NCBI RefSeq assembly: GCF_002798015.1
Contig: NZ_PGTZ01000014.1
Span: 54,512-118,511 of the forward strand
Direction: 5' to 3'
DNA: 64,000 bases
Origin: Luteimicrobium subarcticum
GTDB taxonomy: Bacteria; Actinomycetota; Actinomycetes; Actinomycetales; Cellulomonadaceae
The stretch's first letter is position 1. Every line of letters starts with the position of its first letter. The notes under the pieces were generated by a model. The model saw only the letters and a program-made list of their open reading frames with translations. It ran no database searches and was not told the DNA's origin. The translations under genes were made by a program, and so were the position numbers. Below are positions 10,793 through 20,888 of this stretch, in pieces.

Positions 10793-12505
10793 ATGAAGCT
10801 CCTCCCGTCCGGGCGCCGTTCAGGGCGCCGCACCCTCACGCTCGTCGCAGCAGGCTGCGCCGCGGCGCTGACCCTCGCGGCGTGCTCCGGCGGGTCGTCG
10901 TCCGGCGACTCCACCGGCGGTGGCGACGCCAAGAACTCGTCCGTCACGATCGCCGGCAACAACGGGGCGATGACCGAGAACTTCAACCCGTTCATGGCCG
11001 GCACGGCCCTCGCGGGCACGCTCGGCGTGATCTACGAGCCGCTCTACTACTACAACCTCGCGTCCGACCAGAAGCCGCAGCCGCTGCTCGCGACCGGCTT
11101 CTCGTGGAACGACGACGGTACCCAGCTCACCATCACGACCCGCGACGGCGTCAAGTGGTCCGACGGCGAGCCCTTCAGCGCGAACGACGTCGCCTACACC
11201 TTCAACCTCCTGCACGACACGCCCGCGCTCAACACCTCGGGGCTCGCCGCGACCGCGAAGGCCACCGACGACCACACCGTCGTCCTCACCTTCAAGGGCA
11301 CCTCGTACATGCAGGAGCCCAGCATCCTCGGCAACCAGGCGATCGTGCCCGAGCACGTCTGGAAGAACATCGCCGACCCGACCAAGGACATCAACAAGAA
11401 CCCCGTCGGTACCGGCCCCTACATGTTCAAGTCGTTCACCCCGCAGAGCTACGTCCTCGAGAAGAACCCGAACTACTGGGAGGCCGGCAAGCCCGTGATC
11501 CAGCAGGTCCGGTACATCTCCCTCGACACCGCCGACGCCGCGTCCGCCGCGCTCACCGCCGGACAGGCCGACTGGATGAGCTCCTTCCTCCCGGGCCTCG
11601 ACCAGCTCCTCAAGGGCCACCAGGAGCTCAGCTACGTCAACACCCCGGCGCTGACCACCTCGGTGTTCACCTGCTCGAGCACCGCGCTCGGCTGCAAGGG
11701 CCCGCAGACCGACCCTGCCGTCCGCCAGGCCATCTACTACGCCATGGACCGCACGCAGCTCAACAAGCTCGCCGGCGGCGGCTTCGCCGGCGAGGCCTCG
11801 CCGACGCTGCTCCTGCCCGACCGCGACGCGTCCTGGATCGCCGACCCCGCGAACGTCACCACCCCGCAGTCCGCGGACACGGCCAAGGCGGACCAGATCC
11901 TCGACGCCGCCGGCTGGACCAAGGGCTCCGACGGCATCCGCAGCAAGGACGGCCAGAAGCTCTCCCTGACCATCCAGACCGTCTCGGGCTGGAGCGACTA
12001 CATCTCGATCAACGACACGCTCAAGCAGCAGCTCAAGGCCGTCGGGATCGACCTCAAGCCCGTCCAGCTCGCCTGGAACGAGTGGAACGCCAACGAGACG
12101 AACGGCACCTACCAGCTCTCGCTCGACTCGATCGGTCTGGGCGCGTCCAGCAACCCGTACTTCACCTACGAGGGCAAGTACGACTCCGCCAACACCGCGA
12201 AGGTCGGCGAGTCCGCCGCGGCCGGCAACTCGGGCCGCTACAGCAACCCGACCGTCGACAAGGCGCTCGCGACCGCCGGCGCCACCAACGACGAGGCCGT
12301 GCAGAAGGCGCAGTACGCGATCGTCCAGCAGGAGGTCGTCAAGGACATGCCGTACATCCCGATCTACATCAACTCGGCCCTCACCGAGTTCAACAACACG
12401 CGGGTCACCGGCTGGCCGACGAACGACAACAAGTACGCGTTCGCTGCCACCTGGAAGGCCTGGGACAACGGCATCGTCCTGAAGAACCTCACGCCGGCGA
12501 AGTGA
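10793..12505 (+). CDS. Extracellular solute-binding protein, family 5 (lipoprotein)
   Basis: Membrane-anchored receptor of the ABC importer encoded downstream. It has 570 aa. The N-terminus has the twin-arginine-like GRRSGRRTLTL, a hydrophobic stretch and the lipobox LAAC; a Gly/Ser-rich linker follows. The body is typical of the oligopeptide/oligosaccharide class (VTIAGNNGAMTENFNPF near the start, DGVKWSDGEPFSANDVAYTF). The family usually binds peptides, but members in hemicellulose loci bind mannan- or glucan-derived oligosaccharides, which the neighbours suggest here. Shine-Dalgarno AAGGGGA precedes the ATG. Confidence 0.92.
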   Translation: MKLLPSGRRSGRRTLTLVAAGCAAALTLAACSGGSSSGDSTGGGDAKNSSVTIAGNNGAMTENFNPFMAGTALAGTLGVIYEPLYYYNLASDQKPQPLLATGFSWNDDGTQLTITTRDGVKWSDGEPFSANDVAYTFNLLHDTPALNTSGLAATAKATDDHTVVLTFKGTSYMQEPSILGNQAIVPEHVWKNIADPTKDINKNPVGTGPYMFKSFTPQSYVLEKNPNYWEAGKPVIQQVRYISLDTADAASAALTAGQADWMSSFLPGLDQLLKGHQELSYVNTPALTTSVFTCSSTALGCKGPQTDPAVRQAIYYAMDRTQLNKLAGGGFAGEASPTLLLPDRDASWIADPANVTTPQSADTAKADQILDAAGWTKGSDGIRSKDGQKLSLTIQTVSGWSDYISINDTLKQQLKAVGIDLKPVQLAWNEWNANETNGTYQLSLDSIGLGASSNPYFTYEGKYDSANTAKVGESAAAGNSGRYSNPTVDKALATAGATNDEAVQKAQYAIVQQEVVKDMPYIPIYINSALTEFNNTRVTGWPTNDNKYAFAATWKAWDNGIVLKNLTPAK

Positions 12506-12536
12506 CCGGACCGGCGCCGAGGAGCGGAACACACCG

Positions 12537-13526
12537 ATGAAGACACTTGCACGCAGGCTCGGGTTCTACGTCGTCGCCCTCTGGGCGGCCGTCAGCCTGA
12601 ACTTCCTGATCCCCCGGCTCATGCCGGGCAACCCCGTCGACATCATGCTCTCGAAGCTGGCGCAGCACGGGCCCGTCACGCCCGCCACGCGCCAGTCCAT
12701 CGAGCTGCTCCTCGGCGCCGACTCCGGCGAGCCCCTGTGGAAGCAGTACGTCGAATACCTCGGCCAGCTGCTCCACGGGGACCTCGGCATCTCGGTGTCG
12801 CAGTACCCGACACCGGTCACGACCGTCATCGCGCAGACCCTGCCGTGGACGATCGGCCTCGTCGGCCTCGCGACCGTCGTCTCGTTCGTCCTCGGGGTCG
12901 GCCTCGGGACGCTCGCCGGCTGGAAGCGCGGGTCGTGGCTCGACTCGTTCATCCCCGTCACGACGATGTTCCAGTCGATCCCCTACTTCTGGCTCGCCCT
13001 GATCCTGCTCTACCTGTTCGGCAGCGTGTGGATGATCTCCCCGCTCAACGGCGGCTACGACGTGTACGACACCATGCCGGGCTGGAACCTCCCGTTCATC
13101 GGCTCGGTGATCTCCCACGGGATCCTCCCCGCGGCGACCATCGTCATCTCGTCCGTCGGCGGCTGGATGCTCGGGATGCGCAACATGATGGTCTCGACGC
13201 TCGCCGAGGACTACATCGTCACGGCGGAGGCCAAGGGCCTGCGCCCGGGACGCGTCATGCGGACGTACGCGGCGCGCAACGCCGTCCTGCCGTCGGTCGC
13301 CGGGTTCGCGATCTCGCTCGGCTTCGTCGTGGCCGGCTCGATCGTCACCGAGTCCGTCTTCTCCTACCCCGGCATCGGGTCGGCCCTCATGGGCGCGGTG
13401 GGGTCCAACGACTACGCGCTCATGCAGGGGATCTTCCTCGTCATCACCCTGTCGGTCCTCGGAGCCAACTTCGTCGTCGACCTCCTGTACGCCGTCATCG
13501 ACCCACGGACCCGGCAGCGCGGCTGA
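12537..13526 (+). CDS. ABC transporter permease, DppB/OppB family
   Basis: First channel subunit of the importer, 329 aa. It starts MKTLARRLGFYVVALWAAVSLNFLIPRLMPGNP, the usual first membrane span of DppB-type permeases. About six hydrophobic spans follow, with the ATPase-docking EAA-type loop EDYIVTAEAKGLRPGRVMRTYAARNAVLPSV-like segment near residue 225. GAGGAG is found upstream of the ATG (12519-12524), with rather long spacing. It is 31 bp from the binding-protein gene and 27 bp from the next permease gene, hence one operon. Confidence 0.92.
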   Translation: MKTLARRLGFYVVALWAAVSLNFLIPRLMPGNPVDIMLSKLAQHGPVTPATRQSIELLLGADSGEPLWKQYVEYLGQLLHGDLGISVSQYPTPVTTVIAQTLPWTIGLVGLATVVSFVLGVGLGTLAGWKRGSWLDSFIPVTTMFQSIPYFWLALILLYLFGSVWMISPLNGGYDVYDTMPGWNLPFIGSVISHGILPAATIVISSVGGWMLGMRNMMVSTLAEDYIVTAEAKGLRPGRVMRTYAARNAVLPSVAGFAISLGFVVAGSIVTESVFSYPGIGSALMGAVGSNDYALMQGIFLVITLSVLGANFVVDLLYAVIDPRTRQRG

Positions 13527-13553
13527 CGCCGGCCCGGAGCAAGGAGGCTCCCC

Positions 13554-14531
13554 ATGTCCCTCATCCTCACCGAGTCCACCCGGCCCGAGGCCGTCGAGTC
13601 GACGGAGCACGTGCCCGGCGCGGCACCGCGGCGCCGCCGGTTCCGTCCGCGGCTCACCGTCAAGCTCGTCGTCGGCGTCACCATCGTCGCCGTGATCGGC
13701 CTGTTCGCGATCTTCGGACCGATGGTCGTCCAGGACCCGTCCGCCATCTCCGACGTCGGCCTCCAGCCGCCCGGTGACGGCCACCTGCTCGGCACCACCC
13801 AGACCGGTCAGGACGTCTTCGCGCAGCTCGCCTACGCGTCCCGCGGCTCGCTGACCATCGGCGTCGTCGTCGGCGTCCTCACGCTCCTGCTGTCGTCCCT
13901 GTTCGGGATCGTCGGGGCGTACGCGGGCGGCGTCACCGACGAGCTGTTCAACCTGTTCACCAACATCGCGCTCGTCATCCCCGGCCTGCCGCTCGTCATC
14001 ATCATCTCGAGCTACGTGCCGAACAAGAGCGTGTGGCTCATCGCGGTCGTCCTCGCCATCACCGGCTGGGCCGGGTCCGCCCGCGTCATCCGGGGGTTCA
14101 CGCTCTCGGTGCGCGGTCGCGACTACGTGCTCGCGTCCAAGGTGGCGGGCGAACGGACGTGGCGCGTCATCCTCGTCGAGATCCTGCCGAACCTGCTGCC
14201 GCTGCTCGCCTCGCAGTTCGTGTTCGCGACCGTGTTCGCCATCCTCGGCGAGGCCGGCCTGTCGTTCCTCGGCCTCGGCGCCACCAACTCGTTCACCTGG
14301 GGCACGATGCTCTACTACGCGCAGAACGGCCTCGCGCTGCGGCTCGGCGCGTGGTGGTGGTTCGTGCCGCCGGGCCTCATGCTCGCCGTCTTCGGCGCCG
14401 CCCTGTCGCTCATCAACTTCTCGATCGACGAGGCCATCAACCCCAAGCTGCGCAGCCAGACGCGCTCGCAGCGCAAGAGCTGGCGCCTGTCCGAGGCGCA
14501 GCTCGAGGACGTCAAGGAGGACTCCCTGTGA
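13554..14531 (+). CDS. ABC transporter permease, DppC/OppC family
   Basis: Second channel subunit, 325 aa. A ~35-residue polar N-terminus precedes the first span (LTVKLVVGVTIVAVIGLFAIFGP). The motif LLGTTQTGQDVFAQLAYASRGSL is characteristic of the DppC family and RGRDYVLASKVAGERTWRVI is the cytoplasmic coupling loop. AAGGAG lies upstream of the ATG. Its stop overlaps the GTG of the next ATPase gene by 3 bases, giving translational coupling. Confidence 0.92.
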   Translation: MSLILTESTRPEAVESTEHVPGAAPRRRRFRPRLTVKLVVGVTIVAVIGLFAIFGPMVVQDPSAISDVGLQPPGDGHLLGTTQTGQDVFAQLAYASRGSLTIGVVVGVLTLLLSSLFGIVGAYAGGVTDELFNLFTNIALVIPGLPLVIIISSYVPNKSVWLIAVVLAITGWAGSARVIRGFTLSVRGRDYVLASKVAGERTWRVILVEILPNLLPLLASQFVFATVFAILGEAGLSFLGLGATNSFTWGTMLYYAQNGLALRLGAWWWFVPPGLMLAVFGAALSLINFSIDEAINPKLRSQTRSQRKSWRLSEAQLEDVKEDSL

Positions 14532-15505
14532 GCGCGCCCACCGCGACGCCGACCCGTTCGGCGGCGCCGACCGGGCCCGTCGTCCTCACGCTCGACGACG
14601 TCAGCGTGGACTACCTCGTCGAGGAGCCCGTGCACGCCGTGCGGAACGTCTCGCTCCAGCTCGGCCGCGGCGAGGTCCTCGGCCTCGCCGGCGAGTCCGG
14701 GTGCGGCAAGAGCACCCTCGCGTACGCCGTCACGCGGCTGCTCAAGCCGCCCGCCGTCATCACGAGCGGGACGATCGAGTTCCAGTCGCGCGAGGGGTAC
14801 GCCGTCGACCTGCGCGCGCTGCACGGCGAGGACCTGCGCCGGTTCCGCTGGGACAAGGTCGCCATGGTGTTCCAGGGCGCGATGAACTCGCTCAACCCCG
14901 TCATCGCGATCCGTGCGCAGCTCGAGGACGTCTACCAGACCCACCGCCCCGAGATGGGCAAGCGGGAGCGGCGGCAGCGCGCCGGCGAGCTCCTCGAGCG
15001 CGTCGGCGTCGACCGGTCACGGCTCCGCTCGTTCCCGCACGAGCTCTCGGGCGGCATGCGCCAGCGCGTCATGATCGCTATGGCGCTCGCCCTCGAGCCG
15101 CAGGTGCTCATCATGGACGAGCCGACCACCGCGCTCGACGTCGTCGTGCAGCGCGAGATCCTCGACGAGATCTCGCGCCTGCGCGACGAGCTCGGCTTCG
15201 CCGTCGTGTTCATCACGCACGACCTGCCGCTCCTCCTCGAGATCAGCGACCGCATCGCCGTGATGAAGGACGGGCGCATCATCGAGCTCGCCGACGCGCG
15301 CACCCTCTACACGCAGCCGCAGCACGAGTACACGCGCACCCTGCTCAGCTCGTTCCCCAGCCTCACCGGCGAGCGCGGCGCGTTCGTCCGCACCGGCGTC
15401 GACGAGACCGGCGCCACGACGTCCGGGACGACCGACACGCCGGTGGCGGCGGCCGAGGAGCCGGACCAGAGCGCACCCGCACCCCACGAGGAGGACGAGG
15501 CATGA
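14528..15505 (+). CDS. ABC transporter ATP-binding protein, OppD type
   Basis: First nucleotide-binding subunit, 325 aa from GTG 14528, which overlaps the permease stop (GTGA). It has Walker [10 protein letters not shown], signature LSGGMRQRV, Walker [13 protein letters not shown] and the switch histidine in VFITHDL. The C-terminus is extended by an acidic, Ala/Thr/Pro-rich tail of about 45 residues after the family's usual end and lacks the Cys-rich Fe-S tail seen in some OppD proteins. A preferred AAGGAGG site sits just upstream at 14515-14521. Confidence 0.92.
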   Translation: MSAPTATPTRSAAPTGPVVLTLDDVSVDYLVEEPVHAVRNVSLQLGRGEVLGLAGESGCGKSTLAYAVTRLLKPPAVITSGTIEFQSREGYAVDLRALHGEDLRRFRWDKVAMVFQGAMNSLNPVIAIRAQLEDVYQTHRPEMGKRERRQRAGELLERVGVDRSRLRSFPHELSGGMRQRVMIAMALALEPQVLIMDEPTTALDVVVQREILDEISRLRDELGFAVVFITHDLPLLLEISDRIAVMKDGRIIELADARTLYTQPQHEYTRTLLSSFPSLTGERGAFVRTGVDETGATTSGTTDTPVAAAEEPDQSAPAPHEEDEA

Positions 15506-16311
15506 CCACCATCGAGCTGCGCGGCGTGTCCAAGGAGTACAAGGTGCGCGACGGCTGGCGCGGCGGCACGACGCTGCGCGCCGTCAACGACGTGAGCCTG
15601 ACGCTCGAGCCCGGCCGGACCGTCGCGCTCGTCGGCCAGTCCGGCTCGGGCAAGTCGACCATCGCGAAGATGCTGCTCCAGCTCGAGCAGCCCACGTCCG
15701 GCCAGATCCTGCTCGACGGCAAGCCGCTGTCGCGTCGGCGCCGCGACCGGTCCGCCTACCGGCACCAGGTGCAGATGGTGTTCCAGGACCCGTTCGCGTC
15801 CCTCAACCCGTACCACACCATCGAGCACCACCTGGAGCGCCCGGTCCGGCTGCACCACCCCGAGCTGTCGTCGGACGCCGTCCGCGAACGGGTCCTCGAC
15901 CTGCTGCGCCGCGTGCGCCTCGACCCGGCCGAGCAGTTCGCGGTGCGCCGCCCCCACGAGCTGTCCGGCGGGCAGCGCCAGCGCGCCGCCATCGCACGGG
16001 CCCTCGCCCCCGAGCCCGGGATCCTCGTCGCCGACGAACCCGTCTCCATGCTGGACGTCTCGATCCGCCTCGGCGTGCTGAACCTCCTCGGCACGCTGCA
16101 GCGCGAGGAGAACCTCGGCGTCCTGTACATCACCCACGACCTCGCGACCGCACGGCACTTCTCCGACGAGATCCTCGTGATGTACAAGGGCGACATCGTC
16201 GAGCGCGGCCCGGCCGACCGCGTCATCCTGGAACCCCAGCACGAATACACTCGGCTTCTCGCCGCGGCCGCACCGAACCCGGAGCGTCGGCTCGCGGAGC
16301 TCTCGGCCTGA
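15502..16311 (+). CDS. ABC transporter ATP-binding protein, OppF type
   Basis: Second nucleotide-binding subunit, 269 aa. The ATG overlaps the preceding stop (ATGA). Walker A is GQSGSGKST, the signature LSGGQRQRA and Walker [13 protein letters not shown], with switch histidine in LYITHDL. The OppD/OppF pair completes a self-contained importer, so no shared MsiK-type ATPase is needed. That is unusual for an actinobacterial CUT1 sugar system but normal for the oligopeptide-type family. Confidence 0.92.
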   Translation: MTTIELRGVSKEYKVRDGWRGGTTLRAVNDVSLTLEPGRTVALVGQSGSGKSTIAKMLLQLEQPTSGQILLDGKPLSRRRRDRSAYRHQVQMVFQDPFASLNPYHTIEHHLERPVRLHHPELSSDAVRERVLDLLRRVRLDPAEQFAVRRPHELSGGQRQRAAIARALAPEPGILVADEPVSMLDVSIRLGVLNLLGTLQREENLGVLYITHDLATARHFSDEILVMYKGDIVERGPADRVILEPQHEYTRLLAAAAPNPERRLAELSA

Positions 16312-16338
16312 CAGCAGCCCCCGATGGAAGGAGTGCGC

Positions 16339-17628
16339 GTGACGGTCCCCCGCGGGGGCCCGGTGTCGACCCACGCGAACAGCCGGTCCGTCATCCTCGA
16401 TGCGGTCCGCGCTGCGGGGACGATCAGCCGGGTGGAGATCGTGCGGCAGACAGGACTGACCGGCGCGACGGTGTCGACCGTCGTCCGGCGCCTCATCGAC
16501 GAAGGCATCGTGGCCGAGATCGGGACGGCGGAGTCGACCGGCGGCAAGCCGCGGACCATCCTGCGGCTCGAACCGTCGGCCCGCTACGCCGTGGGGGTCC
16601 ACCTGGACCACGGCGGCGTGACCTACGTCGTGACGGACCTCGCCGGCGAGATCGTCGCGCGCACCCGGCGCCCAGGCATCGGCGACGCCGGACCGCAGGA
16701 CGTCGTCACCCGGATCACCGGCGAGATCGGCGCGCTCGTGGCCGTCGCCGGCGTCGCGCGCAGCCGTCTGCTCGGGGTGGGCGTGTGCCTGCCCGGCCCG
16801 GTGTTCCAGACGCCCGCGGACGCCGTCGTCCCGCCGACGATCGCGCAGTGGTCCGACTTCCCGCTCCGCGACGCGCTCGAGCGGTCCGTCGGGCTGCCGA
16901 CCCTCATGGACAACGACGCGACCGCGGGCGCCCTGGGCGAGCACTGGGCCCGCGGCGTCCCCGGGTCGGTGTGCTTCGGCGCCGTCTACATGGGCACCGG
17001 GATCGGGGGCGGACTCATCGTCGGCGGCGTCCCGTACTGGGGCGCGAGCGGGAACACGATGGAGATCGGCCACGTCTGCGTGGACCTCGACGGTCCGCCC
17101 TGCTGGTGCGGCAACCGCGGGTGCGTCGAGGCGCTCGCCGGCCCCGCGACGGTCGTCGCCGCCGCCCGCGCCGCCGGGCTGCTCGACGGGCCGGCCCGGT
17201 CGGTCGTCGCGGACTTCGCCGCGGTCGCGCGCGCCGCCTCGCAGGGCGACGACGCCGCCCTCGCCCTCCTGCAGGACTCGGCGCGCTACGTCGCCGTGGC
17301 CGCGCACACGATGGCGACCGTCATGGACGCCGACCACGTCGTGCTCACCGGTCCCTCGTTCGGGGCCGCCGGTGCGATCTACCTGCCGGTGGTGCGCGAA
17401 GAGCTCGAGAAGCGCTACTTCGCGCGCGGCACCCACCCCGTCGGCGTCACCATCTCGCAGCACGCGTACGAGGCCGCCGCCGTGGGCGCGGCTGCGATGG
17501 TCCTCCAGACCGAGCTCGTCCCGCGACAGCTCGGCATCGTGCTGCCCGCCGCAGGACGACTGGACACCGCGACCACCGCGGTCCGGCCCCTCCAGGACGC
17601 GCCCGGGCCTGCGAGCGCCGCCGGCTGA
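16339..17628 (+). CDS. ROK-family transcriptional regulator with N-terminal winged HTH
   Basis: Likely the local regulator of the glycosidase/importer genes. An N-terminal HTH ([31 protein letters not shown]) precedes a sugar-kinase-like ROK domain with [14 protein letters not shown], the glycine-rich [10 protein letters not shown] and the zinc motif CWCGNRGC (about residues 255-262). The GTG at 16339 is chosen because GGAAGGAG (16326-16333) sits 5 bases before it; an ATG at 16324 lies upstream of that Shine-Dalgarno and would add 5 residues. It ends the importer operon, 27 bp after the ATPase gene. ROK proteins of this build usually repress until a sugar binds. Confidence 0.9.
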   Translation: MTVPRGGPVSTHANSRSVILDAVRAAGTISRVEIVRQTGLTGATVSTVVRRLIDEGIVAEIGTAESTGGKPRTILRLEPSARYAVGVHLDHGGVTYVVTDLAGEIVARTRRPGIGDAGPQDVVTRITGEIGALVAVAGVARSRLLGVGVCLPGPVFQTPADAVVPPTIAQWSDFPLRDALERSVGLPTLMDNDATAGALGEHWARGVPGSVCFGAVYMGTGIGGGLIVGGVPYWGASGNTMEIGHVCVDLDGPPCWCGNRGCVEALAGPATVVAAARAAGLLDGPARSVVADFAAVARAASQGDDAALALLQDSARYVAVAAHTMATVMDADHVVLTGPSFGAAGAIYLPVVREELEKRYFARGTHPVGVTISQHAYEAAAVGAAAMVLQTELVPRQLGIVLPAAGRLDTATTAVRPLQDAPGPASAAG

Positions 17629-17690
17629 CCGCCGACCCCGCAAACACGCTCAGACTTTCGAGCACCCGCGGTCCGTGGCACTGTTTGACC

Positions 17691-19910
17691 ATGTCAGGCG
17701 ACCCCCACGACGAGCCCCTCGTCCACCTTCCTGCCGACGCGGCGACGCTTTCCGCCGTGGCCCAGGGACGGCACCACGACCCGCACGTCGTCCTCGGCCC
17801 GCACCTGCACCCCGGGGGCGACCGGGCGACCGTCCGGGTGCTGCGCCCCCTGGCCGACGAGGTGACGGTCCTCGCGGACGGCGCGGAGCACGCCGCGCAG
17901 CACGAGCACGACGGCATCTGGGTGACCGTCGTGGCGGCGCCCGGCGGGCACTCCCCCGACTACCGCGTCCGCGCGCGCTACGGCGAGGTCGACGTCCTCG
18001 AGGACGACCCGTACCGGTTCCTGCCCAGCGTCCGCGAGATGGACCTGCACCTCATCGGCGAGGGCCGCCACGAGGAGCTGTGGCGGGTCCTCGGCGCGAA
18101 CCTCCAGGCGTACCCGTCGGCCCAGGGCGACATCCACGGCACGGCGTTCGCCGTGTGGGCGCCCAACGCGCAGGCGGTGCGCGTCGTCGGCGACTTCAAC
18201 GTGTGGGACGGGCGGCGGCACGCCATGCGCTCGCTCGGCTCCAGCGGTGTGTGGGAGCTGTTCGTCCCGGGGCTCGGCGCGGGATCGCTGTACCGGTTCG
18301 AGATCCTCACGCGCGACGGGTCGTGGGTGCGCAAGGCCGACCCGATGGCCAAGTACGCGCAGGTCCCGCCCGAGAACGCGAGCGTCGTCGTCGAGTCGCG
18401 CTACACGTGGGACGACCACGAGTGGCTGCAGCGCCGTGCGGCGACCGACCCGCACGCCGGCCCGATGAGCGTCTACGAGGTGCACCTGGGGTCGTGGCGC
18501 AAGGGCCTGTCGTACCGGCAGCTCGCCGACGAGCTCACCGCGTACGTCACCGACCTCGGGTTCACCCACGTCGAGCTCATGCCCGTCGCCGAGCACCCGT
18601 TCGCCGGCTCGTGGGGGTACCAGGTCACCGGCTACTACGCCCCCACCTCACGGTTCGGGCACCCCGACGACCTGCGGTACCTCATCGACCGGCTCCACCA
18701 GGCCGGCGTGGGCGTGATCGTCGACTGGGTGCCCGCGCACTTCCCGCGCGACGAGTGGGCCCTCGCCCGCTTCGACGGCACCCCCCTGTACGAGAACGCG
18801 GACCCCCTGCGCGGCGAGCAGCTCGACTGGGGCACGTACGTCTTCGACTTCGGCCGCAACGAGGTCCGCAACTTCCTCGTCGCGAACGCCACCTACTGGC
18901 TCGAGGAGTTCCACGTCGACGGGCTGCGCGTCGACGCCGTCGCGTCGATGCTCTACCTCGACTACTCGCGCGGGGCCGGCCAGTGGCGGCCCAACATCCA
19001 CGGCGGACGCGAGAACCTCGAGGCCATCGCGTTCCTCCAGGAGGCCAACGCGACCGCGTACCGCCGCACCCCCGGCGTCATGATGATCGCCGAGGAGTCG
19101 ACCGCGTGGCCCGGCGTCACGAAGCCCACCGACGCCGGCGGCATCGGCTTCGGGCTGAAGTGGAACATGGGCTGGATGAACGACACCCTGCGGTACGTCG
19201 CGGAGGAGCCCATCAACCGGCGCTACCACCACAACCTGCTGACGTTCTCGCTCGTGTACGCCTACTCGGAGCAGTTCGTCCTGCCCATCAGCCACGACGA
19301 GGTCGTGCACGGCAAGGGGTCGCTCGTCGGCAAGATGCCCGGCGACCTGTGGCAGAAGCTCGCGAACGTGCGCGCCTACCTCGCCTACCAGTGGTCGCAC
19401 CCCGGCAAGCAGCTCCTGTTCATGGGCTGCGAGATGGCGCAGTGGGCCGAGTGGTCCGAGGAGCAGGGCCTCGACTGGGCCACGCTCGGCGACCCGGGTC
19501 ACGCGGGCGTCCTCGAGACCGTGCGCGACCTCAACCGCGTCTACCGGGACCACCCGGCGCTGTGGGAGCTCGACCACGACCCCGCCGGGTTCCAGTGGAT
19601 CGAGGCCGACGACGCCGGGCACAACGTCATCGTCTACGTGCGCCGCGACCGGGCCGGCCGCGAGGTGCTCGTGGCCGTGAACTTCTCGGGCGTCCCGCAC
19701 GAGCAGTACCGCCTCGCGCTGCCGTCCGGCGGCACGTGGACCGAGGCGCTCAACACCGACGCGACGACGTACGGCGGGTCGGGCGTCGGGAACCTCGGCC
19801 GCGTCACCGCGACCGGCGAGGGGCACAACGGGTTCCCGTTCTCCGCGTCCGTCCGGCTGCCGCCGCTCGGCGCGATCTTCCTCGTCCACGACGCCCCCGC
19901 CGCCGACTGA
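17691..19910 (+). CDS. glgB: 1,4-alpha-glucan branching enzyme GlgB
   Basis: Introduces alpha-1,6 branches into glycogen or GlgE-made maltosyl glucan. The 739-aa chain has an N-terminal N1/CBM48 pair (LDAVAQG-like start, [14 protein letters not shown]), the GH13 barrel with nucleophile Asp415 in [10 protein letters not shown], acid/base Glu468 in [22 protein letters not shown] and a C-terminal beta domain. No clear Shine-Dalgarno precedes the ATG, so it may be leaderless. It belongs functionally with treS and mak at the left edge, from which it is separated by the galactoside locus. Confidence 0.96.
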   Translation: MSGDPHDEPLVHLPADAATLSAVAQGRHHDPHVVLGPHLHPGGDRATVRVLRPLADEVTVLADGAEHAAQHEHDGIWVTVVAAPGGHSPDYRVRARYGEVDVLEDDPYRFLPSVREMDLHLIGEGRHEELWRVLGANLQAYPSAQGDIHGTAFAVWAPNAQAVRVVGDFNVWDGRRHAMRSLGSSGVWELFVPGLGAGSLYRFEILTRDGSWVRKADPMAKYAQVPPENASVVVESRYTWDDHEWLQRRAATDPHAGPMSVYEVHLGSWRKGLSYRQLADELTAYVTDLGFTHVELMPVAEHPFAGSWGYQVTGYYAPTSRFGHPDDLRYLIDRLHQAGVGVIVDWVPAHFPRDEWALARFDGTPLYENADPLRGEQLDWGTYVFDFGRNEVRNFLVANATYWLEEFHVDGLRVDAVASMLYLDYSRGAGQWRPNIHGGRENLEAIAFLQEANATAYRRTPGVMMIAEESTAWPGVTKPTDAGGIGFGLKWNMGWMNDTLRYVAEEPINRRYHHNLLTFSLVYAYSEQFVLPISHDEVVHGKGSLVGKMPGDLWQKLANVRAYLAYQWSHPGKQLLFMGCEMAQWAEWSEEQGLDWATLGDPGHAGVLETVRDLNRVYRDHPALWELDHDPAGFQWIEADDAGHNVIVYVRRDRAGREVLVAVNFSGVPHEQYRLALPSGGTWTEALNTDATTYGGSGVGNLGRVTATGEGHNGFPFSASVRLPPLGAIFLVHDAPAAD

Positions 19911-19929
19911 GCCCGCCGATCAGACGACG

Positions 19930-20868
19930 TCAGTACAGCGCGCTGAGCAGGATGCCGCGCGCCTTCGGTACGCGCGGGTCGGTGGGGCCGACGATCTCGA
20001 AGTAGTCGAGCAGGCGGACGCGCAGCCGCTCCCGGTCGTCGCCCGACGTCGCACGGACGAGGTCGAGCAGACGGCCGAACGCGTCGTCGACCTTGCCGCC
20101 GGCCAGGTCGAGGTCGGCGACGTCGAGGGCTGCCGACACGTCGTCCGGGGCTGCGGCGGCCGCCGCCCGGACCGCCTGCAGGTCCATGTCGCGCGTCCGC
20201 ACGAGGAGCTCCATCTGCGCGAGGCCGGCCTTCGCGTCGGTGTCGCGCGGGTCCTCCTTGAGCGCCTGCCGGTACGCCTGCGCGGCGCCCTCGAGGTCGT
20301 CGCGCTCGATCGCGTCGTACGCCGCCTGGTGCAGCGGGGGCAGGGGCGGCAGCTCCGGCTCAGGTGCCTCCTCGGGGACCGCACCCGCGGCGCCCGGGGC
20401 ACGGCCCGTGACACCGTTCTGCTCGGCCGCCGCGAGGAGCTGGTCGAGCACCTGCGCGACCTGCTCGGCGTCCGCCTCGCCCTGGAACAACGGGATCGGC
20501 TGCCCCTGCAGGACCGCGACGACCGTCGGGGCGCCCTGCACCTGGAACGCCCGCGCGACCGCCTGCTGCGCGTTCACGTCCACCCGGGCGAGCTGGAAGC
20601 GGCCCTGATAGCGGTCCGCCAGGGCGCCGAGCAGCGCCGCCAGACGTGCGTTGGCCTCGTCCGTCGGCACCCACAGGAGCACGACCACCGGGAAGCGCGC
20701 CGAGCTCTCCACGAGCGACTGGAACGACGCGTCCGTCACGTCCACGACATACCCGGACGCGACCGGCGCGCCGCCGTCCTCACCGGGCGGCGGCACCGTC
20801 GGACGCTGCAGCGCCGACAGGTCCACCGCACCGCGCACGTCGAACTGGGGTCCGCTGGGCTGGCTCAT
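19930..20868 (-). CDS. Thioredoxin-fold/TPR protein, YbbN (CnoX)-like
   Basis: 312 aa. Residues ~40-150 form a thioredoxin fold (PVVVLLWVPTDEANARL ... FQVQGAPTVVAVLQGQP), but the CxxC active site is replaced by VPTDEA, so no disulfide chemistry is expected. The C-terminal half carries TPR-like helices (AAQAYRQALKEDPRDTDAKAGLAQ). This is the architecture of the YbbN/CnoX co-chaperone family. The start at 20868 is preferred because AGGA lies 8 bases upstream; an in-frame ATG at 20877 is the alternative. It converges with glgB across 19 bp. Confidence 0.85.
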   Translation of the reverse strand: MSQPSGPQFDVRGAVDLSALQRPTVPPPGEDGGAPVASGYVVDVTDASFQSLVESSARFPVVVLLWVPTDEANARLAALLGALADRYQGRFQLARVDVNAQQAVARAFQVQGAPTVVAVLQGQPIPLFQGEADAEQVAQVLDQLLAAAEQNGVTGRAPGAAGAVPEEAPEPELPPLPPLHQAAYDAIERDDLEGAAQAYRQALKEDPRDTDAKAGLAQMELLVRTRDMDLQAVRAAAAAAPDDVSAALDVADLDLAGGKVDDAFGRLLDLVRATSGDDRERLRVRLLDYFEIVGPTDPRVPKARGILLSALY

Positions 20869-20888
20869 GCCGACCATCCTAGGGGCGG

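Noticed and set aside
16324..16338. ATG at 16324 as ROK start
   Set aside because: The Shine-Dalgarno GGAAGGAG lies after this ATG and serves GTG 16339.
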